Assembly: GCF_018390635.1 (NCBI RefSeq)
Contig: NZ_JAHBGE010000051.1
Span: 124,001-188,000, forward strand
Direction: 5' to 3'
DNA from: Ancylobacter lacus
GTDB lineage: Bacteria; Pseudomonadota; Alphaproteobacteria; Rhizobiales; Xanthobacteraceae
Length of the DNA: 64,000 nt
The notes beneath the pieces were generated by a model. That model saw only the letters and a list, made by a program, of their open reading frames with translations. It searched no databases and was not told where the DNA came from. A program made the translations under genes and the position numbers. Below, piece after piece: positions 52,259 to 64,000 of the stretch (position 1 is its first letter; each line of letters starts with the position of its first letter).

Positions 52259-53257
52259 TCACTCGACTTCGGCGGTCAGTTCCTTGGCCTGCGCCACCCA
52301 GCCGTCGACACGGCCCGGCAGACCGACCTCTTCGCCGAGGCGGTGGGCGTCCTGCGGGTCGAGGGCGGCGATCTGCGAGAAGTGGAAGATGCCGAGATCG
52401 GTCAGCTTCTTCTCGATCTCGGGCGAAACGCCGGTCAGCTTCTTCAGGTCGTCGGCGATGCCGCGCGGCCCGGAGAGGGGCTCGAAGCTCTGCCAGATCG
52501 ACTCGCCCGGCAGTTCCTCGACCAGCGGCACCTCGGAGGCGCCGATGTCGATGCCGTAATCGCCCTGGGCGCGGCCGATGCCGTCGATCGCGGCGCGGGC
52601 GACGAGGTCGCAGTACAGGTTGATCGCGCGGCCGGCGTCGTCATTGCCCGGAACCGGGAAGGCGATGCCGTCGGGGTCGCAGTTGGTGTCGAGGATCGCC
52701 GCGACCGGGATGCCGAGGCGGCGGGCCTCGGCGACCGCGAGGTCTTCCTTGTTGGTGTCGATCACGAACAGCAGGTCCGGCAGGCCGCCCATGTCGCGGA
52801 TGCCGCCAAGGGCGCGATCGAGCTTTTCCTTCTCGCGCTGGAGCGTCAGGCGCTCCTTCTTGGTGTAGCCGACGCCCTCGCCGGCATTGAGCAGCTCTTC
52901 GAGCTTCTTCAGCCGGGCGATGGAGTGGGAAATGGTCTTCCAGTTGGTGAGCATGCCGCCGAGCCAGCGGGAGTTCACATAATACTGGGCCGAGCGGCGC
53001 GCCGCATCCGCCACCGCATCCGCGGCCTGACGCTTGGTGCCGACGAACAGCACGCGGCCGCCACGGGCGACGGTGTCCGACACCGCCTGCAGCGCGCGGT
53101 GCAGCGAGGGCACGGTCTGGGCGAGGTCGAGGATGTGGATGTTGTTGCGGGTGCCGAAGATGAAGGGGGCCATCTTCGGGTTCCAGCGGTGGGACTGATG
53201 CCCGAAATGCACGCCAGCTTCGAGGAGCTGGCGCATGGTGAAGTCAGGAAGCGCCAT
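52259..53257 (-). CDS. rpsB: 30S ribosomal protein S2 with C-terminal extension
   Basis: 332 residues against about 240 in E. coli. The S2 core (about 1-230) is standard: [28 protein letters not shown]-type [58 protein letters not shown]. The extra about 95 residues hold a helix-hairpin-helix-like segment ([31 protein letters not shown]) seen in alphaproteobacterial S2. The ATG at 53257 is the family start. First gene of the long translation/envelope block. Confidence 0.98.
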   Translation of the reverse strand: MALPDFTMRQLLEAGVHFGHQSHRWNPKMAPFIFGTRNNIHILDLAQTVPSLHRALQAVSDTVARGGRVLFVGTKRQAADAVADAARRSAQYYVNSRWLGGMLTNWKTISHSIARLKKLEELLNAGEGVGYTKKERLTLQREKEKLDRALGGIRDMGGLPDLLFVIDTNKEDLAVAEARRLGIPVAAILDTNCDPDGIAFPVPGNDDAGRAINLYCDLVARAAIDGIGRAQGDYGIDIGASEVPLVEELPGESIWQSFEPLSGPRGIADDLKKLTGVSPEIEKKLTDLGIFHFSQIAALDPQDAHRLGEEVGLPGRVDGWVAQAKELTAEVE

Positions 53258-53419
53258 GGTCGTTTCTCGTCCGGTTGAGCCTCCGCGGACATGGCCGAGC
53301 CGGCGGAATGCCGGTCCGGCACCGGATGGCCGGCCCTTCTGTTCCCCGCCGTGGCGCGTGCGCGCCAGACGCATGGGACAAGGATGCCGGCACGCGGTCC
53401 GCGTGCGGAATGGCGCGGC

Positions 53420-53447
53420 TTATAAGGGAGAGGGCGCCCGCGCGCAA
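53420..53447 (-). promoter_or_regulatory. Putative sigma-70 promoter of the rpsB operon
   Basis: On the minus strand TTGCGC (53447-53442) and TTATAA (53425-53420) are separated by 16 bases, about 160 bases before the rpsB start and after the dnaE stop. The TTATAA stands out in a GC-rich region. Predicted by eye only. Confidence 0.45.
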
Positions 53448-53478
53448 GCCGTCGCCCTCCGGCGCGGCATCGCCCGGC

Positions 53479-56916
<3,438 letters not shown>

Positions 56917-57025
56917 TCGCAAATTCTCCCTGCGGTTTCGCCGCGACTCGCGCGGCGCAGCCCTCAAGTGTCAGGGACAGGCCCCCGGCGCGTCCAGCCT
57001 CGACCCGGCGCGGTCCCCGCTATCC

Positions 57026-57124
57026 TCACACGCCGGCGAACACCCCGGCCCACATGCCGACCATGGCGAGGAAGAAGCCGATGGAGGCGAGCGCAGCGAC
57101 TTCGCGAAGAAAGATGCGGATCAT
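57026..57124 (-). CDS. 32-residue single-pass membrane microprotein under LexA control (SidA-like candidate)
   Basis: ATG 57124 to TGA 57026. The peptide begins MIRIFLREVAALASIGFF and ends GMWAGVFAGV: a short basic-amphipathic start, then one hydrophobic span of about 22 residues (9-30). AGGGGAGGA ends five bases before the ATG, one of the strongest ribosome-binding sites in the window. Two perfect SOS operators lie 17 and 64 bases upstream. Caulobacter SidA, a 29-residue LexA-regulated inner-membrane peptide that blocks division through FtsW/FtsN, has the same size, topology and control; homology is inferred, not shown. dnaE follows on the same strand. Too short for usual gene callers. Confidence 0.72.
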   Translation of the reverse strand: MIRIFLREVAALASIGFFLAMVGMWAGVFAGV

Positions 57125-57141
57125 CGGGTAGTCCTCCCCTG

Positions 57142-57156
57142 GAACATAGGGAGAAC
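57142..57156 (-). promoter_or_regulatory. LexA operator 1 of the microprotein gene
   Basis: GAAC-ATAGGGA-GAAC on the plus strand (GTTC-N7-GTTC on the minus strand), an exact alphaproteobacterial SOS box. A TTGACT (57183-57178) and CAGTGT (57160-57155) pair with 17-base spacing places the box over the -10/start region, where LexA would block transcription. Confidence 0.85.
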
Positions 57157-57188
57157 ACTGTTCCCGTTATGTACAGGAGTCAACCAAT

Positions 57189-57203
57189 GTTCCCCGTCCG
57201 TTC
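57189..57203 (-). promoter_or_regulatory. LexA operator 2 of the microprotein gene
   Basis: GTTC-CCCGTCC-GTTC, a second exact SOS box, 47 bases upstream of the first and just behind the candidate -35 element. It is 35 bases after the lolD stop. Two perfect copies in 62 bases make chance unlikely. Confidence 0.8.
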
Positions 57204-57238
57204 CGGGGTGTGGTTACCCGAGCGTGAATCCGATCAGT

Positions 57239-57931
57239 CTAATCCAATTCGACGATGAGGCCGTCCCGCAGCGTGACGCGGCGGTGCATCTGGGCGGCGA
57301 GATCGAGGTTGTGGGTGGCGATGATGGCGGAAAGGCCGGTCGCCTCCACCAGCTGCGACAGCGCACCGAACACATGGGCCGAGGTGCGCGGGTCGAGATT
57401 GCCGGTCGGCTCGTCCGCCAGCAGCACGCGCGGGGCGTTGGCGACCGCGCGGGCGATGGCGACGCGCTGCTGCTCGCCGCCGGAAAGCTCGCCCGGCCGA
57501 TGCTTCAGCCGCTGGCCGAGACCGAGATAGGTCAGAAGCTCGGCGGCCCGCCGGCTCGCTTCCTTCTTGCTCAGACCGCGGATCATCTGCGGCAGCATCA
57601 CATTCTCCGCGGCGGAGAATTCCGGCAGGAGATGGTGAAACTGGTAGACGAAGCCGATGTCGAGCCGGCGGATGCGGGTACGCTCGCTGTCGGGCAGCCC
57701 GGCGGTCGGCCGCTCGCCGAGATAGACCTCGCCGGCGTCCTGGTGCTCCAGCAGGCCGGCAATGTGCAGCAGGGTCGACTTGCCGGTGCCCGAGGGCGCC
57801 ACCAGCGCGACGGACTGCCCCTCATGCACCACGAGGTTCGCCCCCTGCAGGATGTCGAGCGTGCCGCTGCCCTGAGGATAGCGGCGTTCGAGAGCCTCAA
57901 GGCGCAGCGCGACATTGGCGGAATAGCTCAT
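57239..57931 (-). CDS. lolD: Lipoprotein-releasing ABC transporter ATP-binding protein
   Basis: 230 residues. Walker [10 protein letters not shown] (its first residue is Ala rather than Gly), Q-loop region [22 protein letters not shown], signature [14 protein letters not shown], Walker [14 protein letters not shown] and switch His in [10 protein letters not shown]. LolD powers extraction of outer-membrane lipoproteins by LolC/E. The ATG at 57931 lies five bases after the lolC stop; a GTG at 57940 overlapping that stop is an alternative. Confidence 0.95.
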   Translation of the reverse strand: MSYSANVALRLEALERRYPQGSGTLDILQGANLVVHEGQSVALVAPSGTGKSTLLHIAGLLEHQDAGEVYLGERPTAGLPDSERTRIRRLDIGFVYQFHHLLPEFSAAENVMLPQMIRGLSKKEASRRAAELLTYLGLGQRLKHRPGELSGGEQQRVAIARAVANAPRVLLADEPTGNLDPRTSAHVFGALSQLVEATGLSAIIATHNLDLAAQMHRRVTLRDGLIVELD

Positions 57932-57936
57932 CGGCC

Positions 57937-59310
57937 TCACTCGTAACGCAGCGCTTCCACCGGATCGAGGCGCGCGGCGCGCCAGGACGGGTAGAGCGGG
58001 GCGAGGAACGACAGCACCAGCGCCATCACCACCACCGAGAGCGTTTCCCCGGCATTCATCTCCGCCGGCAGGCGGCTGAGGTAATAGAGCTCCGGGGAGA
58101 ACAGCTCGGTCGCGGTCAGCCAGGAGATGAACTGGCGGATTTCCTCGATGTTGAGGCAGACGACGAGCCCGAGCAGGAAGCCGGCCAGCGTGCCGAACAC
58201 GCCGATCGAGGCGCCGGTGACGAGGAAGATGCGCATGATCGAGCCCCGCGTCGCCCCCATGGTGCGCAGGATGCCGATGTCGCGGCCCTTGTCCTTCACC
58301 AGCATGTTGAGGCCGGAGACGATGTTGAACGCCGCCACCACCACGATGAGCGTGAGGATGAGGAACATCACGTTGCGCTCGACCTGCAGCGCGTTGAAGA
58401 AGGTGGCGTTGCGCTGGCGCCAGTCGATCACGTAGATCGGCCGCTGCGCGGCCTTGTCGATCTCGGTCCGGTACTGCGCGATCTTGTCGGGATTGTCGGT
58501 GTAGACCTCGATGGCGGTGACGTCGCCATCCTTGTTGAAATAGGCCTGCGCTTCCGACAGCGGCATGAAGACGAAGGCACTGTCATATTCCGACATGCCG
58601 ATCTCGAACACCGCCGCGACCTTGTAGACCTTGATGCGCGGGGTGGTTCCCATCGGCGTCACCGCCCCGCGCGGGGCCACGAGGGTGATGTTGTCGCCGG
58701 CCCGCACCGAGAGCTGGTCGGCGAGCCGCTTGCCGATCGCGAGGCCCGCCCCGGTGTCGAATCCCTCCAGCGTGCCCATGCGGATATTGCTGCCGATCGA
58801 GGGCAGCGCCCGCAGGTCCGCCTCCGAGAGGCCCCGCACCAGAACGCCGCTCGCGCCATAGGCGGAGGAGGCCAGCGCCTGCCCTTCCACCAGCGGCACC
58901 GCGAGCTTGACGCCCGGCACGCCGGCGATGCGCTTGGCGACGGCGTCGTAGTCGGTCAGCGGGGTGTCGATGGGCTGCACCAGCATGTGGCCGTTCAGCC
59001 CGAGGATCTTGGAGAGCAGCTCGGTGCGGAAGCCGTTCATCACCGCCATGACGATGATCAGCGTCGCCACCCCCAGCATGATGCCGAGGAAGGAGAAGCC
59101 GGCGATAACGGAGATGAAGCCCTCCTTGCGGCGCGCCCGGAGGTAGCGCAGCGAGAGCATCCATTCATACGCGCTGAAGGCCCGCGTTCCGGTTGGCCCG
59201 CCGTCGGAGGCGGTGCTGGACGCCGGGCGCGACGTCTTCGGCGGACGCTCCCGTGCGGCGGGGGCAGACTCGGTGCCGGCGGGCACCGCGGTGTTGCTGT
59301 TTGCCGCCAT
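57937..59310 (-). CDS. lolC: Lipoprotein-releasing ABC transporter permease (LolC/LolE family)
   Basis: About 457 residues. After a disordered Ala/Pro/Ser-rich cytoplasmic lead (about 1-45) come [45 protein letters not shown] (first helix with the typical LolC/E start), a large MacB-type periplasmic domain (about 95-310) and three C-terminal helices, ending [19 protein letters not shown] single fused-function permease, as in most alphaproteobacteria, is likely. The ATG at 59310 has GGAGACTTCC upstream; an ATG at 59337 that overlaps the proS stop (ATGA) is the alternative. Confidence 0.95.
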   Translation of the reverse strand: MAANSNTAVPAGTESAPAARERPPKTSRPASSTASDGGPTGTRAFSAYEWMLSLRYLRARRKEGFISVIAGFSFLGIMLGVATLIIVMAVMNGFRTELLSKILGLNGHMLVQPIDTPLTDYDAVAKRIAGVPGVKLAVPLVEGQALASSAYGASGVLVRGLSEADLRALPSIGSNIRMGTLEGFDTGAGLAIGKRLADQLSVRAGDNITLVAPRGAVTPMGTTPRIKVYKVAAVFEIGMSEYDSAFVFMPLSEAQAYFNKDGDVTAIEVYTDNPDKIAQYRTEIDKAAQRPIYVIDWRQRNATFFNALQVERNVMFLILTLIVVVAAFNIVSGLNMLVKDKGRDIGILRTMGATRGSIMRIFLVTGASIGVFGTLAGFLLGLVVCLNIEEIRQFISWLTATELFSPELYYLSRLPAEMNAGETLSVVVMALVLSFLAPLYPSWRAARLDPVEALRYE

Positions 59311-59333
59311 GGAAGTCTCCGCCGTCTCCCCGT

Positions 59334-60656
59334 TCATTCCAGAATGCGCGCCAGCGCCGCCTGGAGCGGCAGCGTCTCGCGCGAGCCGTCGGCGCGACGC
59401 TTCACCTCGACCGTGCCGGCAGCAAGGCCCTTCGGCCCCACGATGATCTGCCACGGCAGGCCGATGAGGTCGGCGGTGGCGAACTTGGAGCCGGGACGCT
59501 CGTCGGTGTCGTCATAGAGCACATCGATGCCGCGCGCCTGCAGCTCGGCGTAAAGGTCGTCGCAGGCGGCGTCGGTGGCGGGGTCGCCCGCCTTGAGGTT
59601 CAGGATGCCGACCCGGAACGGCGCGATGGCCTCCGGCCAGATGATGCCGTTCTCGTCATGGGACGCCTCGATGATGGCGGCGACGAGGCGCGAAGGGCCG
59701 ATGCCGTAGGAGCCCATGTGCACGGGCCGCTCGACGCCGTCCGGTCCGGTAACCTTCGCGCCCATGGGCTCGGAATATTTGGTGCCGAAGTAGAAGATGT
59801 GACCGACCTCGATGCCGCGGGCGGACAGGCGCCGGCCTTCCGGCACCTGTTCGAAGGCACCGATGTCATGCTTCTCTTCCGTGGCCGCATAAAGGCTGGT
59901 CCAGCGGTCGACGATGGATTGCAGCGCGGCGGGATCGCGGAAGTCGACATCCGAACCGGGCGTCGCCATGTCGAGATAGTCGGCGTGGCAGAACACCTCG
60001 CTTTCGCCGGTGGAGGCGAGGATGATGAATTCGTGGCTGTGGTTGCCACCGATCGGGCCGGTATCCGCCACCATCGGGATCGCCTTGAGCCCGAGCCGGG
60101 CGAAGGTCCGCAGATAGGCGACGAACATCCGGTTGTAGGCCACGACCGCGTTCTCGAAGTCGAGGTCGATCGAGTAGGCGTCCTTCATCAGGAACTCGCG
60201 CGAGCGCATGACGCCGAAGCGCGGGCGGACCTCGTCCCGGAACTTCCACTGGATATGGTAGAGGTTCAGCGGCAGGTCCTTGTAGGACTTCACATAGGCC
60301 CGCACGATCTCGGTGAGCATCTCCTCATTGGTCGGACCGTAGAGCATGTCGCGCTCGTGGCGGTCCTTGATGCGGAGCATCTCCTTGCCGTAGTCGTCGT
60401 AGCGGCCGCTCTCGCGCCAGAGATCGGCCGACTGAATGGTCGGCATCATGATCTCGATGGCGCCGGAGCGATTCTGCTCCTCGCGGATGACGCCGCAGAT
60501 CTTGTCGAGCACGCGCTTGCCGAGCGGCAGCCAGGCATAGATGCCGGCGCTCTCCTGGCGGATCATGCCGGCCCGCAGCATGAGGCGGTGCGATACGATC
60601 TCCGCCTCCTTGGGGACTTCGCGCAGGATGGGCAGGAAGTAGCGGGACAGGCGCAT
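59334..60656 (-). CDS. proS: Proline--tRNA ligase, short type without editing domain
   Basis: 440 residues. Class II synthetase: [43 protein letters not shown] (motif 1), [30 protein letters not shown] (motif 2) and [16 protein letters not shown] (motif 3), with a C-terminal anticodon domain ([42 protein letters not shown]). The INS editing domain of E. coli ProS is missing, as usual for alphaproteobacteria; a free-standing editing protein elsewhere usually compensates. First gene of proS-lolC-lolD. Confidence 0.98.
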   Translation of the reverse strand: MRLSRYFLPILREVPKEAEIVSHRLMLRAGMIRQESAGIYAWLPLGKRVLDKICGVIREEQNRSGAIEIMMPTIQSADLWRESGRYDDYGKEMLRIKDRHERDMLYGPTNEEMLTEIVRAYVKSYKDLPLNLYHIQWKFRDEVRPRFGVMRSREFLMKDAYSIDLDFENAVVAYNRMFVAYLRTFARLGLKAIPMVADTGPIGGNHSHEFIILASTGESEVFCHADYLDMATPGSDVDFRDPAALQSIVDRWTSLYAATEEKHDIGAFEQVPEGRRLSARGIEVGHIFYFGTKYSEPMGAKVTGPDGVERPVHMGSYGIGPSRLVAAIIEASHDENGIIWPEAIAPFRVGILNLKAGDPATDAACDDLYAELQARGIDVLYDDTDERPGSKFATADLIGLPWQIIVGPKGLAAGTVEVKRRADGSRETLPLQAALARILE

Positions 60657-60840
60657 CAGAAGAACTCGCGATTCGGCGGACGGGATCGCCCGGCCCTGGA
60701 CAGGCCCGAGTGAAACCGGATCGGCCGGGAAAAGACAAGGCTTTCGCAGCGCGCAAGCTGGGGTGACGGCGCCATTGCGCCATCACGCCCCCGTCAATTC
60801 GCCCCGGAGGGCTGCCGGCGCGCCGCGGTTCGGCGCCGGA

Positions 60841-61785
60841 TCAGGCCGCGTCGGCGGCGTGATGCGTCAGGAACCAGTCATAGGCACCGGCAAGGCCGGC
60901 TTCGAGCTCGATGCGCGGCCGCCAGCCCATGCCGAACAGCTTGTCCACGCTCATCAGCTTGCGCGGCGTGCCGTCCGGCTTGGAGAGATCGTGGACGATT
61001 TCGCCCTCGAAACCGACGACCCGGCAGATCATCCGGGTCAGGTCGAGGATGGTCAGGTCCTCGCCGCAGCCGACATTCACATGCTCGTAGCCGGAATAGT
61101 TCTTCAGGAGGAACACGAGCGCATCGGCGCAGTCGTCGCAATGCAGGAATTCGCGCCGCGGCGTGCCCGTGCCCCACACCACCAGCTCGCGCGCGCCGCT
61201 GGTCTTGGCCTCATGGGCCTTGCGGATGATCGCGGGAACGACGTGGCTGGAGTTCAGGTTGAAATTGTCGCCCGGCCCGTAAAGGTTGGTCGGCATGGCG
61301 GAGATGTAGTCGTCGCCATACTGCTTGCGATGGGCCTGCCCGAGCTTGATGCCGGCGATCTTGGCGATGGCGTACCACTCGTTCGTCGGCTCCAGCGGGC
61401 CGGTGAGAAGCGAGTCCTCGCGGATCGGCTGTTCCGCGAATTTGGGGTAGATGCAGGAGGAACCGAGGAACAGCAGCTTGCCGACGCCGCTCTCGTGCGC
61501 GGCGTGGAAGATGTTCGCCTCGATCATGAGGTTCTGGTAGAGAAAATCGACGGGATAGCTGTCGTTCGCCAGAATGCCGCCGACCTTGGCGGCGGCGATG
61601 ATGACGGCGTCCGGCTTCTCCGCGGCGACGAAGGCGCTCACCGCCGCCGCATCCCGCAGATCGACCCGGCCGCGATCGGCCGTCAGGACCGTGCAGGCCT
61701 CGCTCGCCAGCCGGCGCACCAGCGCGCTGCCGACCATGCCGCGATGGCCCGCCACCCAGACTTTCTTGCCCGTCAGATCATACAT
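60841..61785 (-). CDS. fcl: GDP-L-fucose synthase
   Basis: 314 residues, extended short-chain dehydrogenase. NADPH-binding VAGHRGMVGSALVRRL, the catalytic Ser in FLGSSCIYPK and Tyr/Lys in EWYAIAKIAGIK, with NLYGPGDNF and FLHCDDCADALVFLL. Converts GDP-4-keto-6-deoxymannose to GDP-L-fucose for surface polysaccharide. The ATG overlaps the gmd stop (TGATG), indicating translational coupling. It lies between proS and the DUF1467 gene, which are usually neighbours in related genomes. Confidence 0.96.
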   Translation of the reverse strand: MYDLTGKKVWVAGHRGMVGSALVRRLASEACTVLTADRGRVDLRDAAAVSAFVAAEKPDAVIIAAAKVGGILANDSYPVDFLYQNLMIEANIFHAAHESGVGKLLFLGSSCIYPKFAEQPIREDSLLTGPLEPTNEWYAIAKIAGIKLGQAHRKQYGDDYISAMPTNLYGPGDNFNLNSSHVVPAIIRKAHEAKTSGARELVVWGTGTPRREFLHCDDCADALVFLLKNYSGYEHVNVGCGEDLTILDLTRMICRVVGFEGEIVHDLSKPDGTPRKLMSVDKLFGMGWRPRIELEAGLAGAYDWFLTHHAADAA

Positions 61786-62861
61786 CAGGCGTCTCCGATC
61801 ACGGCCGATGTCTGCATGATGTCGAGATCCGCCATCACCATCTCGCGGCAAAGCTCGCGCACCGGGGTCTCGTGCCGCCAGCCCAGCTTCTGATGGGCCT
61901 TGGACGGGTCGCCGATGAGCAGATCGACCTCGGTCGGCCGGAAGTAGCGGGGATCGACCTCCACCACCACCCGGCCCGTGCGCCGGCAGATGCCGCGCTC
62001 CTCGACGCCCGAACCCTGCCATTCGATCTCGATGCCGGCGTCCGCAAACGCCCAGGTCACGAACTGACGCACCTCGGTCGTCTCGCCGGTGGCGAGGACA
62101 TAGTCGTCCGGCGCCTCCTGCTGGAGCATCAGCCACATGCCGCGGACATATTCGCGGGCATGGCCCCAGTCGCGCCGGGCGTCGAGATTGCCGAGATAGA
62201 GCTTGTCCTGCTTGCCGAGGCTGATCGCCGCGGCGGCACGGGAGATCTTGCGCGTCACGAAGGTCTCGCCGCGATACGGGCTCTCGTGGTTGAACAGGAT
62301 GCCGTTCGAGGCGTGGATGCCGTAGGCCTCGCGGTAGTTCACCACGATCCAGTAGGCATAGAGCTTGGCCGCGGCATAGGGGCTGCGCGGGTAGAACGGC
62401 GTGGTCTCACGCTGCGGGACTTCCTGCACCAGCCCGTACAGCTCCGAGGTCGACGCCTGGTAGAACCGGACCCGCTTTTCCATGCCGAGCAGCCGGATGG
62501 CCTCCAGCATGCGCAGCGTGCCGATTCCATCGGCGTTGGCGGTGTATTCCGGGGTATCAAAGGAAACCTGCACGTGGCTCTGCGCGGCAAGATTGTAAAT
62601 CTCGTCGGGCTGGGTCTCACGGATGATGCGGATCAGGTTGGTCGAATCCGTCATATCCCCGTAATGAAGATGGAACTGCGAGCTGACCTCGTGCGGGTCG
62701 CGGTAGATGTCGTTGATCCGCTCGGTATTGAATGAAGACGAGCGCCGCTTGATTCCATGAACGGTATATCCCTTCTGGAGCAGCAACCGCGCGAGATAGG
62801 CACCATCCTGGCCCGTCACACCCGAAATCAAGGCTGTTTTTTTGACCAACGCGCACCCCAT
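61785..62861 (-). CDS. gmd: GDP-mannose 4,6-dehydratase
   Basis: About 354-358 residues. NADP-binding [19 protein letters not shown], then [38 protein letters not shown], the catalytic Tyr/Lys in [29 protein letters not shown] and DWGHAREYV. Forms GDP-4-keto-6-deoxymannose for Fcl. The ATG at 62861 has its AAGGA directly abutting it; the TTG at 62849 with GGGG upstream may be the real start. The first 150 bases are less GC-rich than neighbouring genes. Confidence 0.96.
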   Translation of the reverse strand: MGCALVKKTALISGVTGQDGAYLARLLLQKGYTVHGIKRRSSSFNTERINDIYRDPHEVSSQFHLHYGDMTDSTNLIRIIRETQPDEIYNLAAQSHVQVSFDTPEYTANADGIGTLRMLEAIRLLGMEKRVRFYQASTSELYGLVQEVPQRETTPFYPRSPYAAAKLYAYWIVVNYREAYGIHASNGILFNHESPYRGETFVTRKISRAAAAISLGKQDKLYLGNLDARRDWGHAREYVRGMWLMLQQEAPDDYVLATGETTEVRQFVTWAFADAGIEIEWQGSGVEERGICRRTGRVVVEVDPRYFRPTEVDLLIGDPSKAHQKLGWRHETPVRELCREMVMADLDIMQTSAVIGDA

Positions 62862-63015
62862 TCCTTTATCTGAAACGGTGGCTTAGCGAAGAACCCGGGA
62901 GTTATCAAGCATGGCGGCCGGCCATCGCCCGCGACCCCGGCCGCCCCTGATGCCGCATTGCACAAACGATCTATTGCAACGCAAGGATGACAAGCCCGCC
63001 AGCTTTGCTCTAAGG

Positions 63016-63185
63016 TGCGATCACTAAGAAAGGGGTCCGCCGTCGCGTCTAGTTGCGACGATCGGCTCGGGTCTCGGGAGGAAGAGTGTAGAAGAAAGCC
63101 CCCCGGCAGATTGCCAAACGCAACAGAACCGGGTTGGTGGCGCGGAATAAAGAGCAGGCGGAACTTCGGTTCCGCCTCTTTTTTT
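63016..63185 (+). ncRNA. Candidate small RNA of about 170 nt, unidentified
   Basis: An intrinsic terminator on the plus strand has no upstream coding gene in its direction. Upstream there is a possible promoter: ATGACA (62987-62992) and CTAAGG (63010-63015), spacing 17. The implied transcript contains a 6-bp hairpin CGTCGC/GCGACG (63040-63060 region), a purine-rich stretch GGAGGAAGAGTGTAGAAG and a short GGCA/TGCC stem before the terminator. I compared it by memory with 4.5S RNA, tmRNA, RNase P RNA and 6S RNA and it does not clearly match any. Existence is inferred. Confidence 0.4.
63156..63185 (+). terminator. Strong orphan intrinsic terminator
   Basis: A 9-bp perfect stem AGGCGGAAC / GTTCCGCCT (63156-63164 with 63169-63177) closed by a stable TTCG tetraloop, then C and seven T. 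The minus-strand side has only CTCTTTATT, so plus is the favoured direction, although it may also stop minus-strand transcripts from the DUF1467 gene. Confidence 0.85.
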
Positions 63186-63253
63186 GCCTTCAATCCTGGC
63201 ATTCCAAATACCAGAGAGGCGACACGCGCCGGCGCGGCCGATCGACCAGCGTT

Positions 63254-63526
63254 CTACTTCACCTCGAACGGCATCGGGAACATGTCGAGGTGCAGCAGCC
63301 CGCTCTCGATTCCATAGGCCAGCGCCACCACCAGCACGGCGGACAGCACCGTGGTCACGAGGGCCTTGCGCAGCAGCTGGGGGCGCGCGGGGGCGCCGGG
63401 CTCGGTTCCATCCGACACGTCACCCTCTTCCCGCTGGGAGCGCACGCCCCAGGGCAGGACGGCGAACAGCAGTGTCCACCAGATGATGAAGTAGATGGCG
63501 ACATAGGTCGTCATGCTGAGAATCAT
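63254..63526 (-). CDS. DUF1467 family small membrane protein
   Basis: 90 residues. The first membrane helix YVAIYFIIWWTLLFAVLPWGVRSQ with the conserved LPWGVRSQ end, a loop EEGDVSDGTEPGAPARPQLLRKALVTT, then a second helix (VLSAVLVVALAYGI). This is the DUF1467 pattern of alphaproteobacteria; function unknown. The ATG at 63526 has GGGAG six bases upstream. It is 24 bases after mce on the same strand, the usual mce-DUF1467-proS order, but here gmd-fcl intervene before proS. Confidence 0.9.
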   Translation of the reverse strand: MILSMTTYVAIYFIIWWTLLFAVLPWGVRSQREEGDVSDGTEPGAPARPQLLRKALVTTVLSAVLVVALAYGIESGLLHLDMFPMPFEVK

Positions 63527-63550
63527 GGCGGGCTCCCGGAACTAGGACGT

Positions 63551-63955
63551 TCACGCCTGCTCGAGTTCGAGCAGCGTGCCGCAGAAATCCTTGGGGTGCA
63601 GGAACAGCACCGGCTTGCCATGCGCGCCGATGCGGGGCTCGCCCGTGCCGAGAACCCGGGCGCCGGCGCTCAGGAGATGATCCCGCGCCGCCTGGATGTC
63701 GTCCACCTCGCAGCAGATGTGGTGGATGCCGCCATCCGGGTTGCGCTCCAGGAAGGTGGCGATCGGCGAGGCCTCGCCCAGCGGGGCGAGAAGCTCGATC
63801 TTGGTGTTCGGCAGCTCCACGAAGACCGTGACCACCCCATGCTCGGGCAGCGCCAGCGGCGCGGACACCCGCGCGCCGAGGGTGTCGCGGTAGCGCGCGC
63901 TGGCGGCATCGAGATCGCGGACGGCGATGGCGACATGGTTCAGGCGGCCGATCAT
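63551..63955 (-). CDS. mce: Methylmalonyl-CoA epimerase
   Basis: 134 residues, VOC fold. Racemises methylmalonyl-CoA between propionyl-CoA carboxylase and the B12 mutase. LNHVAIAVRDLDAASARYRDTLG (first metal His), VVTVFVELPNTKIELLAPLGE (Glu), GIHHICCEVDDIQAARDHL (second His) and FLHPKDFCGTLLELEQ (final Glu) give the complete metal site. The ATG at 63955 is the family start. It is co-oriented with the DUF1467 gene and 45 bases from the right edge of the window. Confidence 0.96.
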   Translation of the reverse strand: MIGRLNHVAIAVRDLDAASARYRDTLGARVSAPLALPEHGVVTVFVELPNTKIELLAPLGEASPIATFLERNPDGGIHHICCEVDDIQAARDHLLSAGARVLGTGEPRIGAHGKPVLFLHPKDFCGTLLELEQA

Positions 63956-64000
63956 GGCAAGCGCTCCGTTGTACGGAACGCCTTCATACCGTGATCACGA

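Larger units (their letters stand above)
62862..63253. other. 392-bp region between gmd and the DUF1467 gene
   Basis: No convincing protein gene. The left 130 bases should include the gmd promoter. From about 63016 a plus-strand segment ends in a strong terminator (63156-63185) and looks like a small RNA. The remaining 65 bases run to the 3' end of the DUF1467 gene. The plus-strand frame 63015-63317 crosses the terminator and resembles no protein family. Confidence 0.5.

Noticed and set aside
57181-57238. Extra short coding frame after lolD
   Set aside because: No start with a ribosome-binding site; the segment is explained by the LexA operator and promoter of the microprotein gene.
63015-63317. 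100-codon plus-strand frame starting MRSLRKGSAVASS
   Set aside because: It reads straight through a strong terminator and into antisense of the DUF1467 gene; no ribosome-binding site and no family resemblance.

Overview
The window looks like chromosomal DNA of a GC-rich alphaproteobacterium of the order Hyphomicrobiales (Rhizobiales). A Xanthobacteraceae relative (Ancylobacter/Starkeya type) is my best guess, but I cannot fix the genus from the sequence alone. The order-level call rests on these signs: pyruvate dehydrogenase E1 split into pdhA and a lipoyl-bearing pdhB; LpxI rather than LpxH; a long RpsB; LexA operators of the alphaproteobacterial GTTC-N7-GTTC type; a Bradyrhizobium-type ndvB/C/D beta-glucan cluster; and the gene orders tpiA-secG-pyrG, ppiD-trpEGDC-moaC-moeA-lexA-comEC-gltX-gltA and rpsB-tsf-pyrH-frr-uppS-cdsA-rseP-bamA-lpxD-fabZ-lpxA-lpxI-lpxB.

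Layout. 1-4500: central carbon metabolism and division (pdhB partial, a small membrane gene, pdhA, ftsB, eno, all minus). 4611-9706: queF, a GT2 glycosyltransferase, glmS and glmU (cell-envelope precursors). 9945-17453: a transporter, a small membrane protein, the three-gene beta-1,3/1,6-glucan module (two GH17 proteins, one fused to a membrane GT2 synthase, with a small secreted protein between them) and a VOC protein. 17706-21077: pyrG, secG, a small unknown gene and tpiA. 21242-29269: ppiD, tryptophan genes and molybdopterin genes, all plus. 29324-32412: an allophanate/oxalurate-type module (hpxZ/atzH-like, GntR regulator, atzF) between moeA and lexA. 32634-39531: lexA, comEC, gltX, gltA. 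39655-53257: a long minus-strand block running from ribosome/translation factors (rpsB, tsf, pyrH, frr) through phospholipid and undecaprenyl synthesis (uppS, cdsA) to outer-membrane assembly (rseP, bamA) and lipid A (lpxD, fabZ, lpxA, lpxI, lpxB). 53479-60656: dnaE, lolD, lolC, proS. 60841-62861: fcl and gmd (GDP-L-fucose). 63254-63955: a DUF1467 gene and methylmalonyl-CoA epimerase.

Most of the window is ordinary housekeeping chromosome. I see no insertion sequence, prophage, CRISPR array, rRNA or tRNA gene. The most interesting signal is small: a 32-residue single-pass membrane peptide gene (57026-57124, minus) just upstream of dnaE. It has its own Shine-Dalgarno and two perfect alphaproteobacterial LexA operators in the 80 bases in front of it. 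It therefore looks like an SOS-induced membrane microprotein, in the style of the Caulobacter division inhibitor SidA. Other points are an orphan plus-strand intrinsic terminator that suggests a small RNA next to gmd, the absence of dxr from its usual place between cdsA and rseP, long direct repeats upstream of pdhA, and a tandem decapeptide repeat in the tail of ComEC.
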